In this document: positions 33,078 to 45,004 of the stretch, piece after piece
How the letters are laid out: each line of letters starts with the position of its first letter
Numbering within the stretch: position 1 is the stretch's first letter
Source: Ascaphus truei
Lineage: Eukaryota > Chordata > Amphibia > Anura > Ascaphidae
DNA: 64,000 bases
Direction: 5' to 3'
NCBI GenBank assembly: GCA_036426205.1
Contig: CM071570.1
Coordinates: forward strand, 376,720-440,719
The notes under the pieces: generated by a model
Databases searched by the model: none
The model's input: only the letters and a program-made list of their open reading frames with translations
What the model was told of the DNA's origin: nothing
Program-made: the position numbers and the translations under genes

Positions 33078-33419
33078 GGAATGGTTAAACATTACTTAAC
33101 AGATGCACTATATACCTATCCAACCTCCCGTATTGGCTGGCTAATCCAGCCCATAGAGCCAATCGGGTTAGCTACGATGGTAACAGTGTCAGCTGGAAAA
33201 TAATGAATTCCATTAGGTATACAAACTAAAATTAGCTATGCACAAAAACACATTTATTAAGAATACACATCGTATACCTAAAATAATAGAAACAATAGTT
33301 AACAGCAATCTTAGTTAATATCAGAACAGATGAACATATAGTGAATGTCAGCTGCAAATATGAATTAAGAGCTGCAACAAATAAACAATGAGAGTTAATA
33401 GAGAGCCCAGACATCAATG

Positions 33420-33720
33420 TCTTCATTTAGCCCTTTGGGCGCCATTGTATCGAATTTATGAATCCAATATGTTTCTTGTACTGAGAGGGTCTTAATTCTA
33501 TCCCCTCCCCTCCTATTACACGGAACATGTTGAATTCCCTTAAATGTGAAATGAGAGGGATCCTTATCATGATGTAACAAAAAGTGCCTTGATACACTGT
33601 GTTTTTCAAAGCCGATCTTGATGTTTCTGATGTGCTCCTGAATGCGTATTTTAAGACTACGCTTAGTTCTGCCAATATATTGTGACCCACAACTACATTC
33701 AAGTAACTAAACTATGAATG
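33420..33720 (-). pseudogene. PLE GIY-YIG endonuclease domain
   Basis: The minus strand at 33707-33640 reads CSCGSQYIGRTKRSLKIRIQ, containing the YIG of the GIY-YIG nuclease fold, with conserved CxC before it. Continuing segments SRHFLLHHDKDPSHFTFKGI, RRGGDRIKTLSVQETYWI and KGLNEDID match the rest of the PLE nuclease, including the catalytic-type glutamate and asparagine. A frameshift lies near 33600. It would nick target DNA during insertion. Confidence 0.75.
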
Positions 33721-34096
33721 TAGAAGTACACAAGATGAAGTCCTCAGTAATGAAGACCTCCTTAGTTGTTTTAGAAATAGCTCTTTTTTTTTATCCGGAT
33801 GAAGCATGATTTCCCAAAGGTTTAACACCTAACCATCCTTTATTATTTACAATATCACTTCCCTGGCCAATATCACTAGGAACTAACATATTTTTTTAGG
33901 TTTCTTGCTCTCCTATAAATAAGCCTAAGAGTTTTAACAAGGGGAGTACCTAGAATTGAGTCATTGCATAGAATACCCCAGAATTTAGTAATGATCTTCT
34001 CAATATTTTTATGTACTGAATTATAATTCGGAATAAAGCCACATCTATCAGTTTATTGGTTTTGATGTTTTCCTTCTTACTTCTAGGAATAAACAT

Positions 34097-34730
34097 TTAC
34101 CTCCGGTCCATAAGCCTCACCCTTTCCAGTTCTTTTTTAAGGGCATCTTCCGAGTAACCTCTCTCAATAAACCTCATTAAGCGCTTATCAGCCTGTTGGA
34201 CAAAGACTTTAATGTTGCTACAATTTCTCCTTAGTCTCATAAATTGGCCCCCTGGGATGTTACGGATCCAGGAGCTCTTGTGGTTGCTCGCAGCCATCAA
34301 AAGATTATTCATGTCCACTTCTCTGGAAAATGTTTCAGTATCAACACCACTAGCAGAATTTAATCATTTCACATTTAAAAATTCAGCTGATACAGAATCA
34401 GTGGTGTGTGTGAAATTTAGATTGTAATCATTTTGATTTAGAAAGGACATGAATTGATCAGTGGACTCAAGATCACCATCCCATACGCATAGAATATCAC
34501 CTATGTAGCGATGCCAAACTATATTGTTCTTGCTAAAGGGATTAGTGGCCCAATTATGATGACGTTCCCAATCACGTACATACAGGTTTGCGAAGCTAGG
34601 GGCAAAATGTGTCCCCATCGCCGTGCCGCAAACCTCTATGTAGAATTCAGATAGGAACATAAAATAATTATGTCCCAATATGAAACTAATAGATTGTAGA
34701 ATAAATTCTCTACTGGATGGATGGAGCGAA
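34097..34730 (-). pseudogene. PLE reverse transcriptase, C-terminal part
   Basis: Minus-strand segments HHPSLHPSSREFI, CGTAMGTHFAPSFANLYV and WHRYIGDILCVWDG are the late RT motifs of PLEs. The catalytic box, normally YIDD, reads YIGD, so the polymerase site is lost. NLNFTHTTDSVSAEFLNVK follows, then a break; IPGGQFMRLRRNCS and ERGYSEDALKKELE of the thumb/linker lie at about 34260-34120. An upstream TAG lies near 34772. Confidence 0.75.
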
Positions 34731-35033
34731 GGATGATGCTGTTGTTCCTCTGAGGTTGTATTTACCTAATTTTTAGACCTGCTAAGGAACAGATGATTGT
34801 TATTATGTCCTGATATGTAACACCATAGAATTCAAAGAGGGTGTACTTTCTTTTTCACACCACTGTATATATATATTTCTTTTTCACATGACTATGATAT
34901 GTAAAACCATAGAATTCAAAGACCCTCTTTGAATTCCATGGTTTTACATATCAGGACATAATAACAATCATCTGTTCCTAAGCACGTCTTAAAATTAGGT
35001 AAATACAACCTTAGATGAACAACAACATTATCC
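34731..35033. repeat. Inverted duplication of PLE RT sequence
   Basis: Arm 34731-34842 is the reverse complement of about 34922-35033. A third short copy of TGATATGTAAAACCATAGAA lies at 34888. The left arm continues into PLE coding sequence, so the hairpin was formed from the element's own 5' end. Confidence 0.75.
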
Positions 35034-35234
35034 TACATACACTGTATATATATATATATGAGTGTGTTTGTATTACTGGTATGGTTCCTGGGGTTGCTTA
35101 TCCTGTTGCGCCAGTATCAATTCAGGTGGAGGCACTGCACCGAGACGGACAATCACCCCAGATTCCAAGTGGCGGAGGCTCCAGTTCTTCTGTGAGCTAA
35201 CAGATAACGGCAGTACCGGTAGCCCCTTTAGTTG

Positions 35235-38196
35235 TGGGGGAACAAGGGCTATAGAAGCATTACTGAAACATGGTGGGATGAAACTCATGACTGGGCAGCT
35301 AATTTAGAGGGTTATTCCCTTTTTCGGAAGGATCAGACAATTGGAAGAGGAGGTGGAGTATGTTTATATGTTAAACCGGATCTAAAGCTTATAATAAGGG
35401 AAGATGTTTATGAAGGGAATGATGAAAATGTAGAGACCATGTGGATAGAAATTAGCAGTGCAGGTAAAAGTATATAGAACATGTTTGTAGGGATATGCTA
35501 TAAACCAAACAAATATCGGTGAGATTGAGGATACTAAAATACTTTTGCAAATGGAGAAGGCATCAAAACTAGGTCATGTTTGCATAATGGGGGATTTTAA
35601 TTATCCAGACATAGACGGGGGCAATGAGATTAGCATTACAACAAAAGGAAATAGGTTTTTGGGGGTGCTTAAAGATAATTATATGACCCAAATTATTGAG
35701 GAAACAACCAGGAGATGGGCAGTTCTGGATTTGGTCATATCAAAAAATGTAGAAGTAGTAGCAAATATTCAAGTACTGGAACATTTGGGTAACAGTGATC
35801 ATAACATGGTCTCATTTGAAATAAATTATCAAAAAACAGATTACTTGGGTTCAACAAAGACTTTAGAAAGGCAGATTTTAATAAACTGAGGACCGATCTA
35901 CAAGGAATAAATGGGATAATGTTTTTGCAGGGAAAATGTAGAAGATAAATGGGCAGTCTTTACAAAATTGTTAGAAAAGCACACTCATCAGTGTATACCA
36001 TTGGGTAATAAGTATAAAAGAAATAAGTCAAAACCAATGTGGCTAAATAAACAGGTAGGGGAGGAAATGGACAAGAAGAGGAAGGCGTTTAGATTCTTTA
36101 AGTCAGAAGGGACAGAGACATCGTATCAGAATTATAAGGAATGTAACAAAAATTGCAAAAGGGCAATCAAATTAGCAAAAATGGATAATGAAAAAAGGAT
36201 TGCAATAGAAAGTAAGATCAACTCTAAAAAGTTATTTAAGTACCTTAATAAAAAACAAAACAGGAAAAGAAAATATAGGACCCTTTCAGTGTGAGATGGG
36301 CAGGCAGATTATTGGAAAAAAGGAAAAAGCAAAGGTATTGAATACATTCTTTGTCTCTGTGTTTAGCAGGGAAGAATCAATTTCAAATTTAGTGCCGCAG
36401 GAGGAAGCCACAACCTCTATATTAATGAACAATTGGTTAACCGAGGAAACGTTCATAGGCGGCTTGAAAAAATTAAAGTAAATAAGGCACCTGGCCCCGA
36501 TGGCATACATCCAAGAGTTCTCAAGGTGTTAAGCTCAGTAATAGCTAAACCTTTACATTTAATATTCAAGGACTCAATTTCCACAGACTCAGTACCACAA
36601 GATTGGAGTAAAGCAGATGTGGTGCCTATATTTAAAAAGGGATCTAGATCACAACCGGGGAATTACAGACCTGTAAGACTGACTTCAATAGCGGGGAAGC
36701 AACTTGAAAGTTTAATACGGATAATATTCAGGAATACCCAAAGGAAAACAAAATTATTAGTAATAGCAGAATGGATTTATGAAGGATAGATCATGCCAAA
36801 CTAACCTTATTTGTTTCTTTGAGGAGGTAAGTAGGAATTTAGACCAGGTAATTAAGACCAGGGTAATGCAGTTGATGTGGTCTACTTTGATTTTGCAAAG
36901 GCTTTTGATATGGTTTCACACAAGAGGTTGGTGTACAAAATTATGCGAATTGGACTTGGCAATAATATTTGCTCCTGGATTGAAAACTGGTTGAAGGACA
37001 GACAACAGAGGGTTGTCATAAATGGAACTTTTTCAGGTTGGGCTAAAGTCGTTAGTGGAGTACCTCAGGGATCGGTACTGGGACCCCTGCTTTTTAACTT
37101 GTTTATTAATGACCATGAGGTTGGGATCGAGAGCAAAGTCTCCATCTTTGCTGATGATACTAAATTGTGTAAGGTAGTAGAATCAGAGCAGGATGTAATT
37201 TCACTCCAGAAGGACTGGAAACTTACGTAGGTAAATGGCAGATGAGGTTTAATACAGATAAATATAAGGTTATGCATTTGTGAAGCAAGAATAAACAGGC
37301 GACTTACAAATGAAATGGGGATACATTAGGGGAATCCTTGATGAGAAGGATTTAGGAGTGCTTGTAGACAGCAGGCTTAGCAATAGTGCCCAATGTCATG
37401 CAGTAGCTGTAAAGGCAAACAAGATCTTATCTTGCATCAAACGGGCAATGGATGGAAGGGCAGTAAACATAATTATGCCCCTTTACAAAGCATTAGTCAA
37501 CCACACCTTGAATATGGAGTACAATTTTGGGCACCAATCCTAAGAAAAGACATTAAGGAACTAGAGAGAGTGCAGAGAAGAGCCATCAAATGAATAAAGG
37601 GGATGGACATTCTAACTTATGAGGAGAGGCTAGCTAAATTAGATTTAATTACGTTAGAAAAGAGGCATCTACGAGTGGATATGATAACTATATACAAATA
37701 TATTCGGGGACAGTACAAGGAGCTTTCAAAATAACTATTCATCCCACGGGCAGTACAAAGGACTCGGGCCATCCCTTAAGTTTGGAGGAAAGGAGATTTC
37801 ACCAGCAACAAAGGAAAGGGTTCTTTACAGTAAGGGCAGTTAAAATGTGGAATTCCTAATCCATGGAGACTGTGATGGCAGATACAATAGATTTGTTCAA
37901 AAAAAGGTTGGACATCTTTTTAGAATGGAAATGTACACACGGATATACCAAATAAGTAAACATGGGAAGTATGTTGATCCAGAGAGTAATCCGATTCTTG
38001 GAGTCGGGAAGGAATTTATTTTTCCCCTTATGAGATATCATTGGATGATATGACACTGGGTTTTTTTGTTTGCCTTTCTCTGGATCAATAAGTAAGTATA
38101 GATATAGGATAAAGTATCTGTTGTCTAAATTTAGCATAGGTTGAACTTGGTGGATGTACGTCTTTTTCAACCTCATCTACTATGTAACTATGTAAA
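35235..38196 (+). mobile_element. CR1-family LINE, 5'-truncated, ORF2 broken
   Basis: ORF2 segments appear in order across several frames. Endonuclease: [115 protein letters not shown], and catalytic FADDTKLC. The 3' region ends in CATCTACTATGTAACTATGT, typical of CR1 3' ends with short terminal repeats. At least five frameshifts make it dead. ORF1 is missing. Confidence 0.85.
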
Positions 38197-38273
38197 TGCT
38201 TATGTCACCCTCAAATACAGAGTCTGTACTGTCATACTGTATATACAGACATTAAACATCACTTATCCCAGGA
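38197..38273 (+). repeat. 77-bp sequence shared with V2R intron 4
   Basis: AAATGCTTATGTCACCCTCA to CACTTATCCCA follows the CR1 end here and, in reverse, follows the CR1 end at 50710-50638, with about three differences. It is not CR1 body sequence. It may be transduced 3' flank. Confidence 0.75.
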
Positions 38274-38668
38274 CTCTGGGCCATCCCTTAAGTTTGGAGG
38301 AAAGGAAATTTCACCAGCAACAAAGGAAAGGGTTCTTTACCGTAAGGGCAGTTAAAATGTGGGATTCATTACCCATGGAGACTGTGATGGCAGATACAAT
38401 AGATTTGTTCAATAAAAGGTTGGACATCTTTTTAGAAAGGAAATGTACACAGGGATATACCAAATAAGTACTGTAAACATGAAAAGGATGTTGATCCAGA
38501 GAGTAATCTGATTGCCAATTATTGGAGTTGGTAAAAAAATTATTTTCCCCTTTATTAGATATCATTGAATGATAGGACACTGGGGTTTTTGTCTGTTGTC
38601 AAAATTTAGCATAGGTTGAACTTGATGGACGCACGTCTTTTTTCAACCTCATCTACTATGTAACTATG
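38274..38668 (+). mobile_element. CR1 3' end, second copy
   Basis: It repeats the last 400 bp of the preceding CR1, from GGACTCTGGGCCATCCCTTA to ACTATGTAACTATGT, in the same orientation. Only the very C-terminus and 3' UTR are present. Confidence 0.85.
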
Positions 38669-39105
38669 TTGGGGGGCAACTATAGTTAAAATATACTGTA
38701 TGTAAAGTGTTGCTGACCGGAGATACTGTTATTTTACTCGCAAATAGTGTATGATGTGCAGGTACACGTCTGTAGATAAATATGTGGTGTGTTGTTGATG
38801 TTCCATGTAACGTATAGGGAAAACCTGACCTGTTTTGTGGTTCACCTGTTCCCCTTTACCCAGATACGTGAGACTTTGGGAGTGTACGTTTTAGATGGGA
38901 TATTTGGGTCAAAATGTGATTAGATTTTGTGTAGGAGTTCGAGGACGAAGTTACTGGTAGTCCCATAATTCTCCCTGGTGTACATGACTTGCGTGTACGC
39001 GAGGTGAATTACACCGGGGATACACGGTGTCCCCCAGAATCCTGGTTTTTGAGCCCAAGTATCCCAAACCCCTATAGCCCCACCCTCTCCCAACACTGCC
39101 CACAG
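38669..39105. other. No gene recognised
   Basis: Short interval between the CR1 end and the L2 fragment. No coding sequence or known repeat was identified. Confidence 0.4.
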
Positions 39106-40085
39106 TTTTCAATTTGTCCCAGTATCTGAAGAGATTACAGAAGCGCTCCTCAAATTAAAACTTAGCAGCCAATGCGGACCTGACTTACTACAATCTAAGT
39201 TCCTACGACTCGGTGCCCCAGCCATTGCCAAACCGCTTGCTTCCCTAATCAACTCTATCCTGTCTTCAGGCCATATCCCCGAGACCTGGAAAACTGCCAG
39301 AGTTGCCATAATCTTCAAAAGTGGGGACAAAACACTGTCTCAATCTCCCTACTCCCAATACTATCCAAAGTCATGGAAAAATGTGTTCACTTCCAATTAA
39401 GCGATTACTGTAAAGTGATTTACAGAATGGATTTTACCTATAGAGATAATATGATAAAATGTGTTATACTATGAAGAGATTGAGAAATTCAAGTTGGGAG
39501 AATCTACCTATAGGTGCGATTTTATTACATTTACCATAAATGTGATCTACAGTATTAAGTGCTACCTTTAGATTTTACATAATGTAGATAATTTATATAT
39601 TTTTAGTCAAATTGTTATTCACTTTAGTCACTACTTGTTTATTGTCCAGTAGACTTACCTTAGCAGTGGGTTACACTTTATTCTATATTGCTTACCCCCC
39701 TTATATTATGAGTTTTCCCGGGTGTTGTAAATGTTTATTGTAAGTTGCAGCCACTAGATTTGTTCTAAGAGTTCCTTAGAGGTTTACAGTTTTATTTTAT
39801 TTTTAACGGAGCAGGTATGGGTAGCTCCGCTGGCTGATACTATACATCTCTGATACACTGACCTTGGCCCCTTGCAGACGCACTTACCGTAATACTCTCC
39901 CACTGTCTCTGTATCGTCTCCTTAATTACCACTTAGATTGTAAGCTCTTCGGGACAGGGACTCTTTTTCCTATTGTTACTGAAGCGCTTATTCCAATTAT
40001 GTGTTATATTATTATGTCACGTGTATTGCTGCTCTGACGCGCTGTGTACATAAATAGCGCTATTTAAATACAAATATACATACAT
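39106..40085 (+). mobile_element. L2-type LINE, internally deleted
   Basis: The plus strand at about 39125-39350 encodes early RT motifs: QCGPDLLQSKFLRL, KPLASLINSILSSGHIPETW and ARVAIIFKSGDK. The remaining RT is deleted. The 3' UTR resumes at about 39840 with ATTGTAAGCTCTTCGGGACA and AAATAGCGCTATTTAAATA, typical of L2 3' ends, ending in a CATA repeat near 40085. Confidence 0.7.
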
Positions 40086-40536
40086 ACATTTGTTGTTGAC
40101 GTGTTCCACTGACTTTGCCATTGGAATACATGACGTAACCCTAATGGCGCCATCTTGTGTATTTCTGTAGGTTTACAGGCTACACGATATGAGATTGATT
40201 GACACTTTATGGTATAGCGGATGTTGGAGGATGGTACTTTGGATGGGGTGGGTGTTACCATTTAAGCTGAAATTGTATGTAATGATGTGATACATTTACC
40301 TGATGAAAGGCCAATTTGGGGCCTGACTCATTGTATTTTCATGTATTGCCTTGTTCTTTGAAATTAAAAAGCATTTGAATTTCACAAGATGCTGCAGTTG
40401 GTGTGAATACTTTTTCTTAAGACAACAGTGATGCTGCAACAGTGAGTGCTATTGGGTGTGCTGTCTGTCTCTGTTTTATTGTGTATACCTTTGTCAACAT
40501 ACACCACAAAATACATGGCAAAACAGGTGCATGGTT
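40086..40536. other. No gene recognised; CTGATGA-like remnant
   Basis: CCTGATGAAAGGCC near 40301 resembles the first half of the hammerhead core but lacks GAAA after stem II. On the minus strand an AATAAA (40480-40475) is a possible but distant poly(A) signal for the V2R. Confidence 0.3.
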
Positions 40537-40544
40537 GTGTAGCA

Positions 40545-40892
40545 CAGGGGGGCGCAAACTTTTTTCCCTGCGCCCCCCTGCCGGCTGTCCCCTCACTCCC
40601 GCGCCCCCCCCAACCCCAACTTACCCTCGCTCCGGCGTAATGATGTCACGTTGCCATAGCAACGTGACGTCACATGACCTCACAGCGTCATTTGACGCCG
40701 CGTTGCCATGGCGAAGCCGGGAGGAAGCCGCCGGAACCACGGGTAAGTATGGTTTACAGAGGCCCTGCAGCTCCCCCGGCACTTAATTTAAGTGCCTTCG
40801 GGAAGCGCGCGGGGCCTCTGTAAACCCCGCGCCCCCCGTCGGCAGTCTCGCGCCCCCCCTGGGGGTCGCGCCCCACAGTTTGCGCACCGCTG
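40545..40892. mobile_element. hAT-type MITE with 8-bp TSD GTGTAGCA
   Basis: Ends are CAGGGGGGCGCAAACT and AGTTTGCGCACCGCTG. GTGTAGCA is duplicated at 40537-40544 and 40893-40900. It is the same family as 9372-9709. It holds a palindrome at 40641-40672 with an RFX-type X-box GTTGCCATAGCAAC (40650-40663) and CRE TGACGTCA (40665-40672). It is non-coding and lies about 210 bp past the V2R stop codon. Confidence 0.9.
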
Positions 40893-41104
40893 GTGTAGCA
40901 CAAGCAAACCAAACTAATAAAATCAGTGACATGTGGGACACCTTGTGGCTGGGAGTGGTATGACTCCTATTATGGAAAGCAGAAATGTTGAAGGCTAAGT
41001 AAATTTTCGTTACAACTATTAAAATAATCCAAAAATTGAGTGGATCCAATCCAGCTTGCTCTACACATACTTCTTCCCAATACCATTCATGGGCTTGTAT
41101 TTTT

Positions 41105-42015
41105 TTAATGCTCAAACTTTTTACTGCTTGATAAATACTCTCGGTTGTTCCTCTCAGGTCTTAGTAGGATTATGTAGCATTTGGGAACAAAGATAAAGAC
41201 CAGAAGTCCTGCACTGGAGGCCAGGATGGCAAATATCTGCACTGCCACCATGTATTTGCCTTTAGTGCTCAGATATGCTGGGATAAAGGACACCCAGACA
41301 CTGCAGAACACCAGCATGCTGAATGTGATCAGTTTGGCCTCATTAAAGCTGTCAGGTAAGTTCCTTGCCAGGAAGGCAGCTAGAAAACTGACCAATGCCA
41401 GAAAGCCCATGAATACCATTGTCATATAAAAGAAGAGGTTCTGTCCATCATGACATTCAAATATCATCTTCTGGTTCTCAGACTCGGTGTTCAGCTTTGG
41501 GAAAGGAGGGGAGGTGAGAAGCCAAGCTGAGCAAATCCCAGCCTGCAGCATGGAGCAGAGTCCTACCACGTAACGTGGGACCTTAGGTCCCAGCCACTTC
41601 CTCAAGGGGCTGTTAAGTCTGGTGGCCTTAAATGCCAGGACAACCATGATGGTCTTAGCCAGGACAGAGGAGATGCTGATGGAGAACACCACACTAAATA
41701 AAGTTTTTCGGAGGGGGCAGGTAAGAGTAGATGGATGACCAATGAAGACCAGACAGCAGAGGAAACAGAGCATGAGGGACACTAGCAGGATGTAGCTCAG
41801 CTCCCGATTGGTGGCTTTGATCAACGGGGTGTTATGGTTCCTGATGAAGATGCACAGGATGCAAATAGTGAAGATGGAGAAAATGAAGACCATAGCAGCC
41901 AACATGATGCCCAACGGCTCCTGATATGAGAGGAATTCTATCACCTTGGGGACACAGCTATCCCGTTCCTCATTTGTCCAGTGGTCACTGGGGCATCTTT
42001 GGCAAACAGCTGCAT
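41105..42015 (-). CDS. V2R terminal exon: seven-transmembrane domain
   Basis: The exon starts after TTCTGTATTAG and encodes 302 residues to TAA at 41107-41105. It begins AAVCQRCPSDHW, the last cysteines of the cysteine-rich linker, then seven hydrophobic segments: GIMLAAMVFIFSIFTICI, LSYILLVSLMLCFLCC, LFSVVFSISISSVLAKTI, VVGLCSMLQAGICSAWLL, FFYMTMVFMGFLALVSF, LITFSMLVFCSVWVSFIP and IFAILASSAGLLVFIFVPK. PKCYIILLRPE at the end is characteristic of V2Rs. No stop or frameshift. It would sit in the dendritic membrane of vomeronasal neurons and couple to Go, by family knowledge. The acceptor phase completes a GAT codon with the 50337 donor. An upstream ATG at 42073 in this frame lies in intron and is not a start. 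Confidence 0.95.
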
Positions 42016-42829
42016 CTAATACAGAACACACATTAAAGAAGGTTATCCCCAGAGGATAATTTCTTAGGCTCAAATGATTATGCTCTGATCAATAATCATT
42101 TCTAAAACAATCTAAGGAACTATGTCTAGATTCCTATCTAGAGGGTATAATTTCAAAGATTTACAAGAGGCATTTGTTTATGCACATAAAAACAAGAGAA
42201 AGGATCTGATGAGCCCCAAGAATGAAGGGTGTAGAGGAAACAAAAAAGGTAAGATCCTTCTATCCATCTTACAAAACAAGTATACATACAGAAGAACATG
42301 AACCCCCATTATTCAAAACCCAATACAATAGACAAGCCGAACAAATAAAATGTATTATTTTGAAACATGTATTAAAATGAAATGGTGATTTAAAAACTTG
42401 GGTGTCTCGGGGTCCAAGATTTGTCATAAGAAATCTAAAACTATGGCTATGGCTTCCCTTTGTCCCCTAGCTTATTTGATTCACAAAATAAAAATATGGG
42501 GAGATTTTATATCCCAAAAGACATTGTTCTGTCGGTCCATACATAAAACATATTAAAATGATTATATATAAAACACAAATACCTCGTCCAAAATTCAATC
42601 TTTCATAAACTGCAATACTACATTCATAGTTTATTGGTTACAAAGTGCATGCGGCATATGATATATAGGGAGGACTATAAGACCCATTAAAATAAGAGTT
42701 CTTGAACATCTGAGATCTATTAAGAATAGGGATCTTAGATATCGCATATCAAGACACTGTTGCAGTTGTCTGCAGGGTAATCTAAGAACTGTTTCTTTCT
42801 TGGCGATTGAGCATGTCCCTGTCTTCACC

Positions 42830-44395
42830 CAGGCTGGGTCCCTGGTTCCCGGCTGGGTCACTGTCTTCACCTAGGCTGGGTCCCTGGTTCCAGGCTGGGT
42901 CCTGGGTTCCCGGCTGGGTCCCTGGTTACCGGCTGGGTCCCTAGTTCCCGGCTGGGTCCCTGGTTACAGGCTGGGTCCCTAGTTCCCAGCTGGGTCGCTG
43001 GTTACCGGCTGGGTCCCTAGTTCCCATCTGGGACCCTGATTACCGGCTGGGTCGCTAGTTCTCGGCTGGATCCCTGGTTACCGGCTGTGTCCCTGATTCC
43101 CGGCTGGGTCCCTGATTCCCGGCTGGGTCCATGATTCCCGACTGGGTCCCTAGTTCCCGGCTGAGTCCCCTGTTCCAGGCTGGTCCCTGGTTCAAGGCTG
43201 TGTCCCTGGTTCCTGGCTGGGTCCCTGTTACCGGCTGGGTCCCGGGTTCCAGGCTGGGTCCCTGGTTCAAGGCTGGGTCCCTGATTCCCGGCTGGGTCCA
43301 TGATTCCCGACTGGGTCCCTAGTTCCCGGCTGAGTCCCCTGTTCCAGGCTGGTCCCTGGTTCAAGGCTGGGTCCCTGGTTCCTGGCTGGGTCCCTGTTAC
43401 CGGCTGGTCCCGGGTTCCAGGCTGGGTCCCTGGTTCAAGGCTGGGTCCCTGGTTCCTGGCTGGGTCCCTGTTACCGGCTGGGTCCCGGGTTCCAGGCTGG
43501 GTCCCTGGTTCAAGGCTGGGTCCCTGGTTCCCGGCTGGGTCCTTGATTCCCGACTGGGTCCCTGATTCCCGGCTGGGTCCCTTGTTCCCGGCTGAGTCCC
43601 TTGTTACCGGCTGGGTCCCTGGTTCCCGGCTGGGTCCTTGATTCCCGACTGGGTCCCTGATTCCCAGCTGGGTCCCTGATTCCTGGCAGGGTCCCTAGTT
43701 CCCGGCTGGGTCCCTGATTCACGGCTGGGTCCCTGGTTCCCGGCTGGGTCCCTGATTCCAAGCTGTGTCCCTGATTACGGCTGGGTCCCTGATTCCCGGC
43801 TGGGTCCCTAGTTCCCAGCTTGGTCCCTGGTTCCCGGCAGGGTCCCCGGTTCCCAGATGGGTCCCTGGTTCCTGGCTGGGTCCCTGATTCCCAGCTGGGT
43901 CCCTGATTCCCGGCTGGGTCCCTGGTTCCTGGCTGTGTCCCTGATTCCCGGCTGAGTCCCTGGTTACCGGCTGGGTCCCTGGTTCCCGGCTTGGTCCCTG
44001 ATTATGGCTGGGTCCCTGATTCCTGGCTGGGTCCCTGGTTCCCAGCAGGGTCCCCGGTTCCCGGATGTGTCCCTGGTTCCTGGCTTGGTCCCTGATTCCC
44101 GGCTGAGTCCCTGGTTACCGTCTGGGTCTCTGGTTCCCGGCTTGGTCCCTGATTACGGCTGGGTCCCTGATTCCCGGCTGGGTCCCTGGTTCCCGGCAGG
44201 GTCCACGGTTCCCGGATGTGTCCCTGGTTCCTGGCTTGGTCCCAAATTCCCGGCTGGGTCCCTGATTCCCGGCTGGGTCCCTGGTTCCCGGCTGGGTCCC
44301 AAATTCCCGGCTGGGTCCCTGATTCCCGGCTGGGTCCCTGGTTCCAGGTTGGGTCCCTGGTTCCCGGCTGGGTCCCAAATTCCCGGCTGGGTATG
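42830..44395 (+). repeat. 19-bp minisatellite with higher-order repeats
   Basis: About 80 copies of a 19-bp unit, GGCTGGGTCCCTGGTTCCC and variants. At 43131-43640 and 43960-44240 the variants themselves repeat in blocks of about 169 bp (nine units). Because 19 is not a multiple of three, all frames are open in places, giving artefactual GPWFPAGSL-type ORFs on both strands. Confidence 0.95.
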
Positions 44396-45000
44396 CTCAA
44401 CCGCCGAGAAATGTTTTGGATTTTTTCACCCAATACATTGGCCCCTGCACGGATAAATGTGGATTGGGAGTTACAACACGTTCTATGATAGTCGCATCGT
44501 TATCGTATTTAAAAACATATACATATATACATTGCTGATTATATATTCAGCACAATCCTTTACTCAAACATTTTTACATGCTATTCTATGTATTATATTA
44601 TAGTATACTTTTAATCAACCAATCAAATATATGTAAAGTATCTGGTAGATATACTGTATGTAAATGCTTGTTTGGAGTGATAAATGACTCGTGTATTATC
44701 TAAGGGGAACACTTTACGTAGCCAGCTTTCCAACTTAGAAAGATTGTTTCCATCTATTCTCTTCCATACTTAGAGGAATGTTCCAAAAAAGCTTACAGTA
44801 CGTATGAATTATAAACCTCTATTATATACCACTGAAGAATGCAGTACTATTATTTCATTGTGGGCATTGTGATTCAGAGCCTACAAAGAATTCTAACTAA
44901 GATCAGCTATCAAGGTCAATGTTCCCTTATAAATAAAATCTCAATATGGATCGTTTCCAAGAGGACATATGTTCCATAGATGTGCGTTTTATAGAGTATA
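44396..45000. other. No gene recognised (intron)
   Basis: AT-rich intron sequence without known repeats or ORFs. Confidence 0.5.
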
Positions 45001-45004
45001 TATA

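Larger units (their letters stand above)
32240..35033 (-). mobile_element. Penelope-like element, 5'-truncated
   Basis: Read 5' to 3' on the minus strand: an inverted duplication at the 5' end (34731-35033), an RT fragment, a spacer domain, a GIY-YIG endonuclease, a 3' region and a hammerhead-like motif followed by about 800 bp of terminal sequence. PLEs use a telomerase-like RT with a GIY-YIG endonuclease, and this is that order. Stops and frameshifts make it inactive. The terminal part resembles the palindromic element at 1256-2478. Confidence 0.75.

Noticed and set aside
40301..40330. Hammerhead at CCTGATGAAAGGCC
   Set aside because: The core start and a stem II are present but GAAA and stem III are missing.
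41105..42073. A single-exon 322-residue receptor starting at the ATG at 42073
   Set aside because: The first ~19 residues lie in intron sequence before the acceptor at 42017; the phase and the 124-bp exon upstream show it is the last exon of a spliced V2R.
43017..44456. Long Gly-Pro-rich ORFs on both strands
   Set aside because: Products of the 19-bp minisatellite, open in several frames because the unit lacks stop codons.
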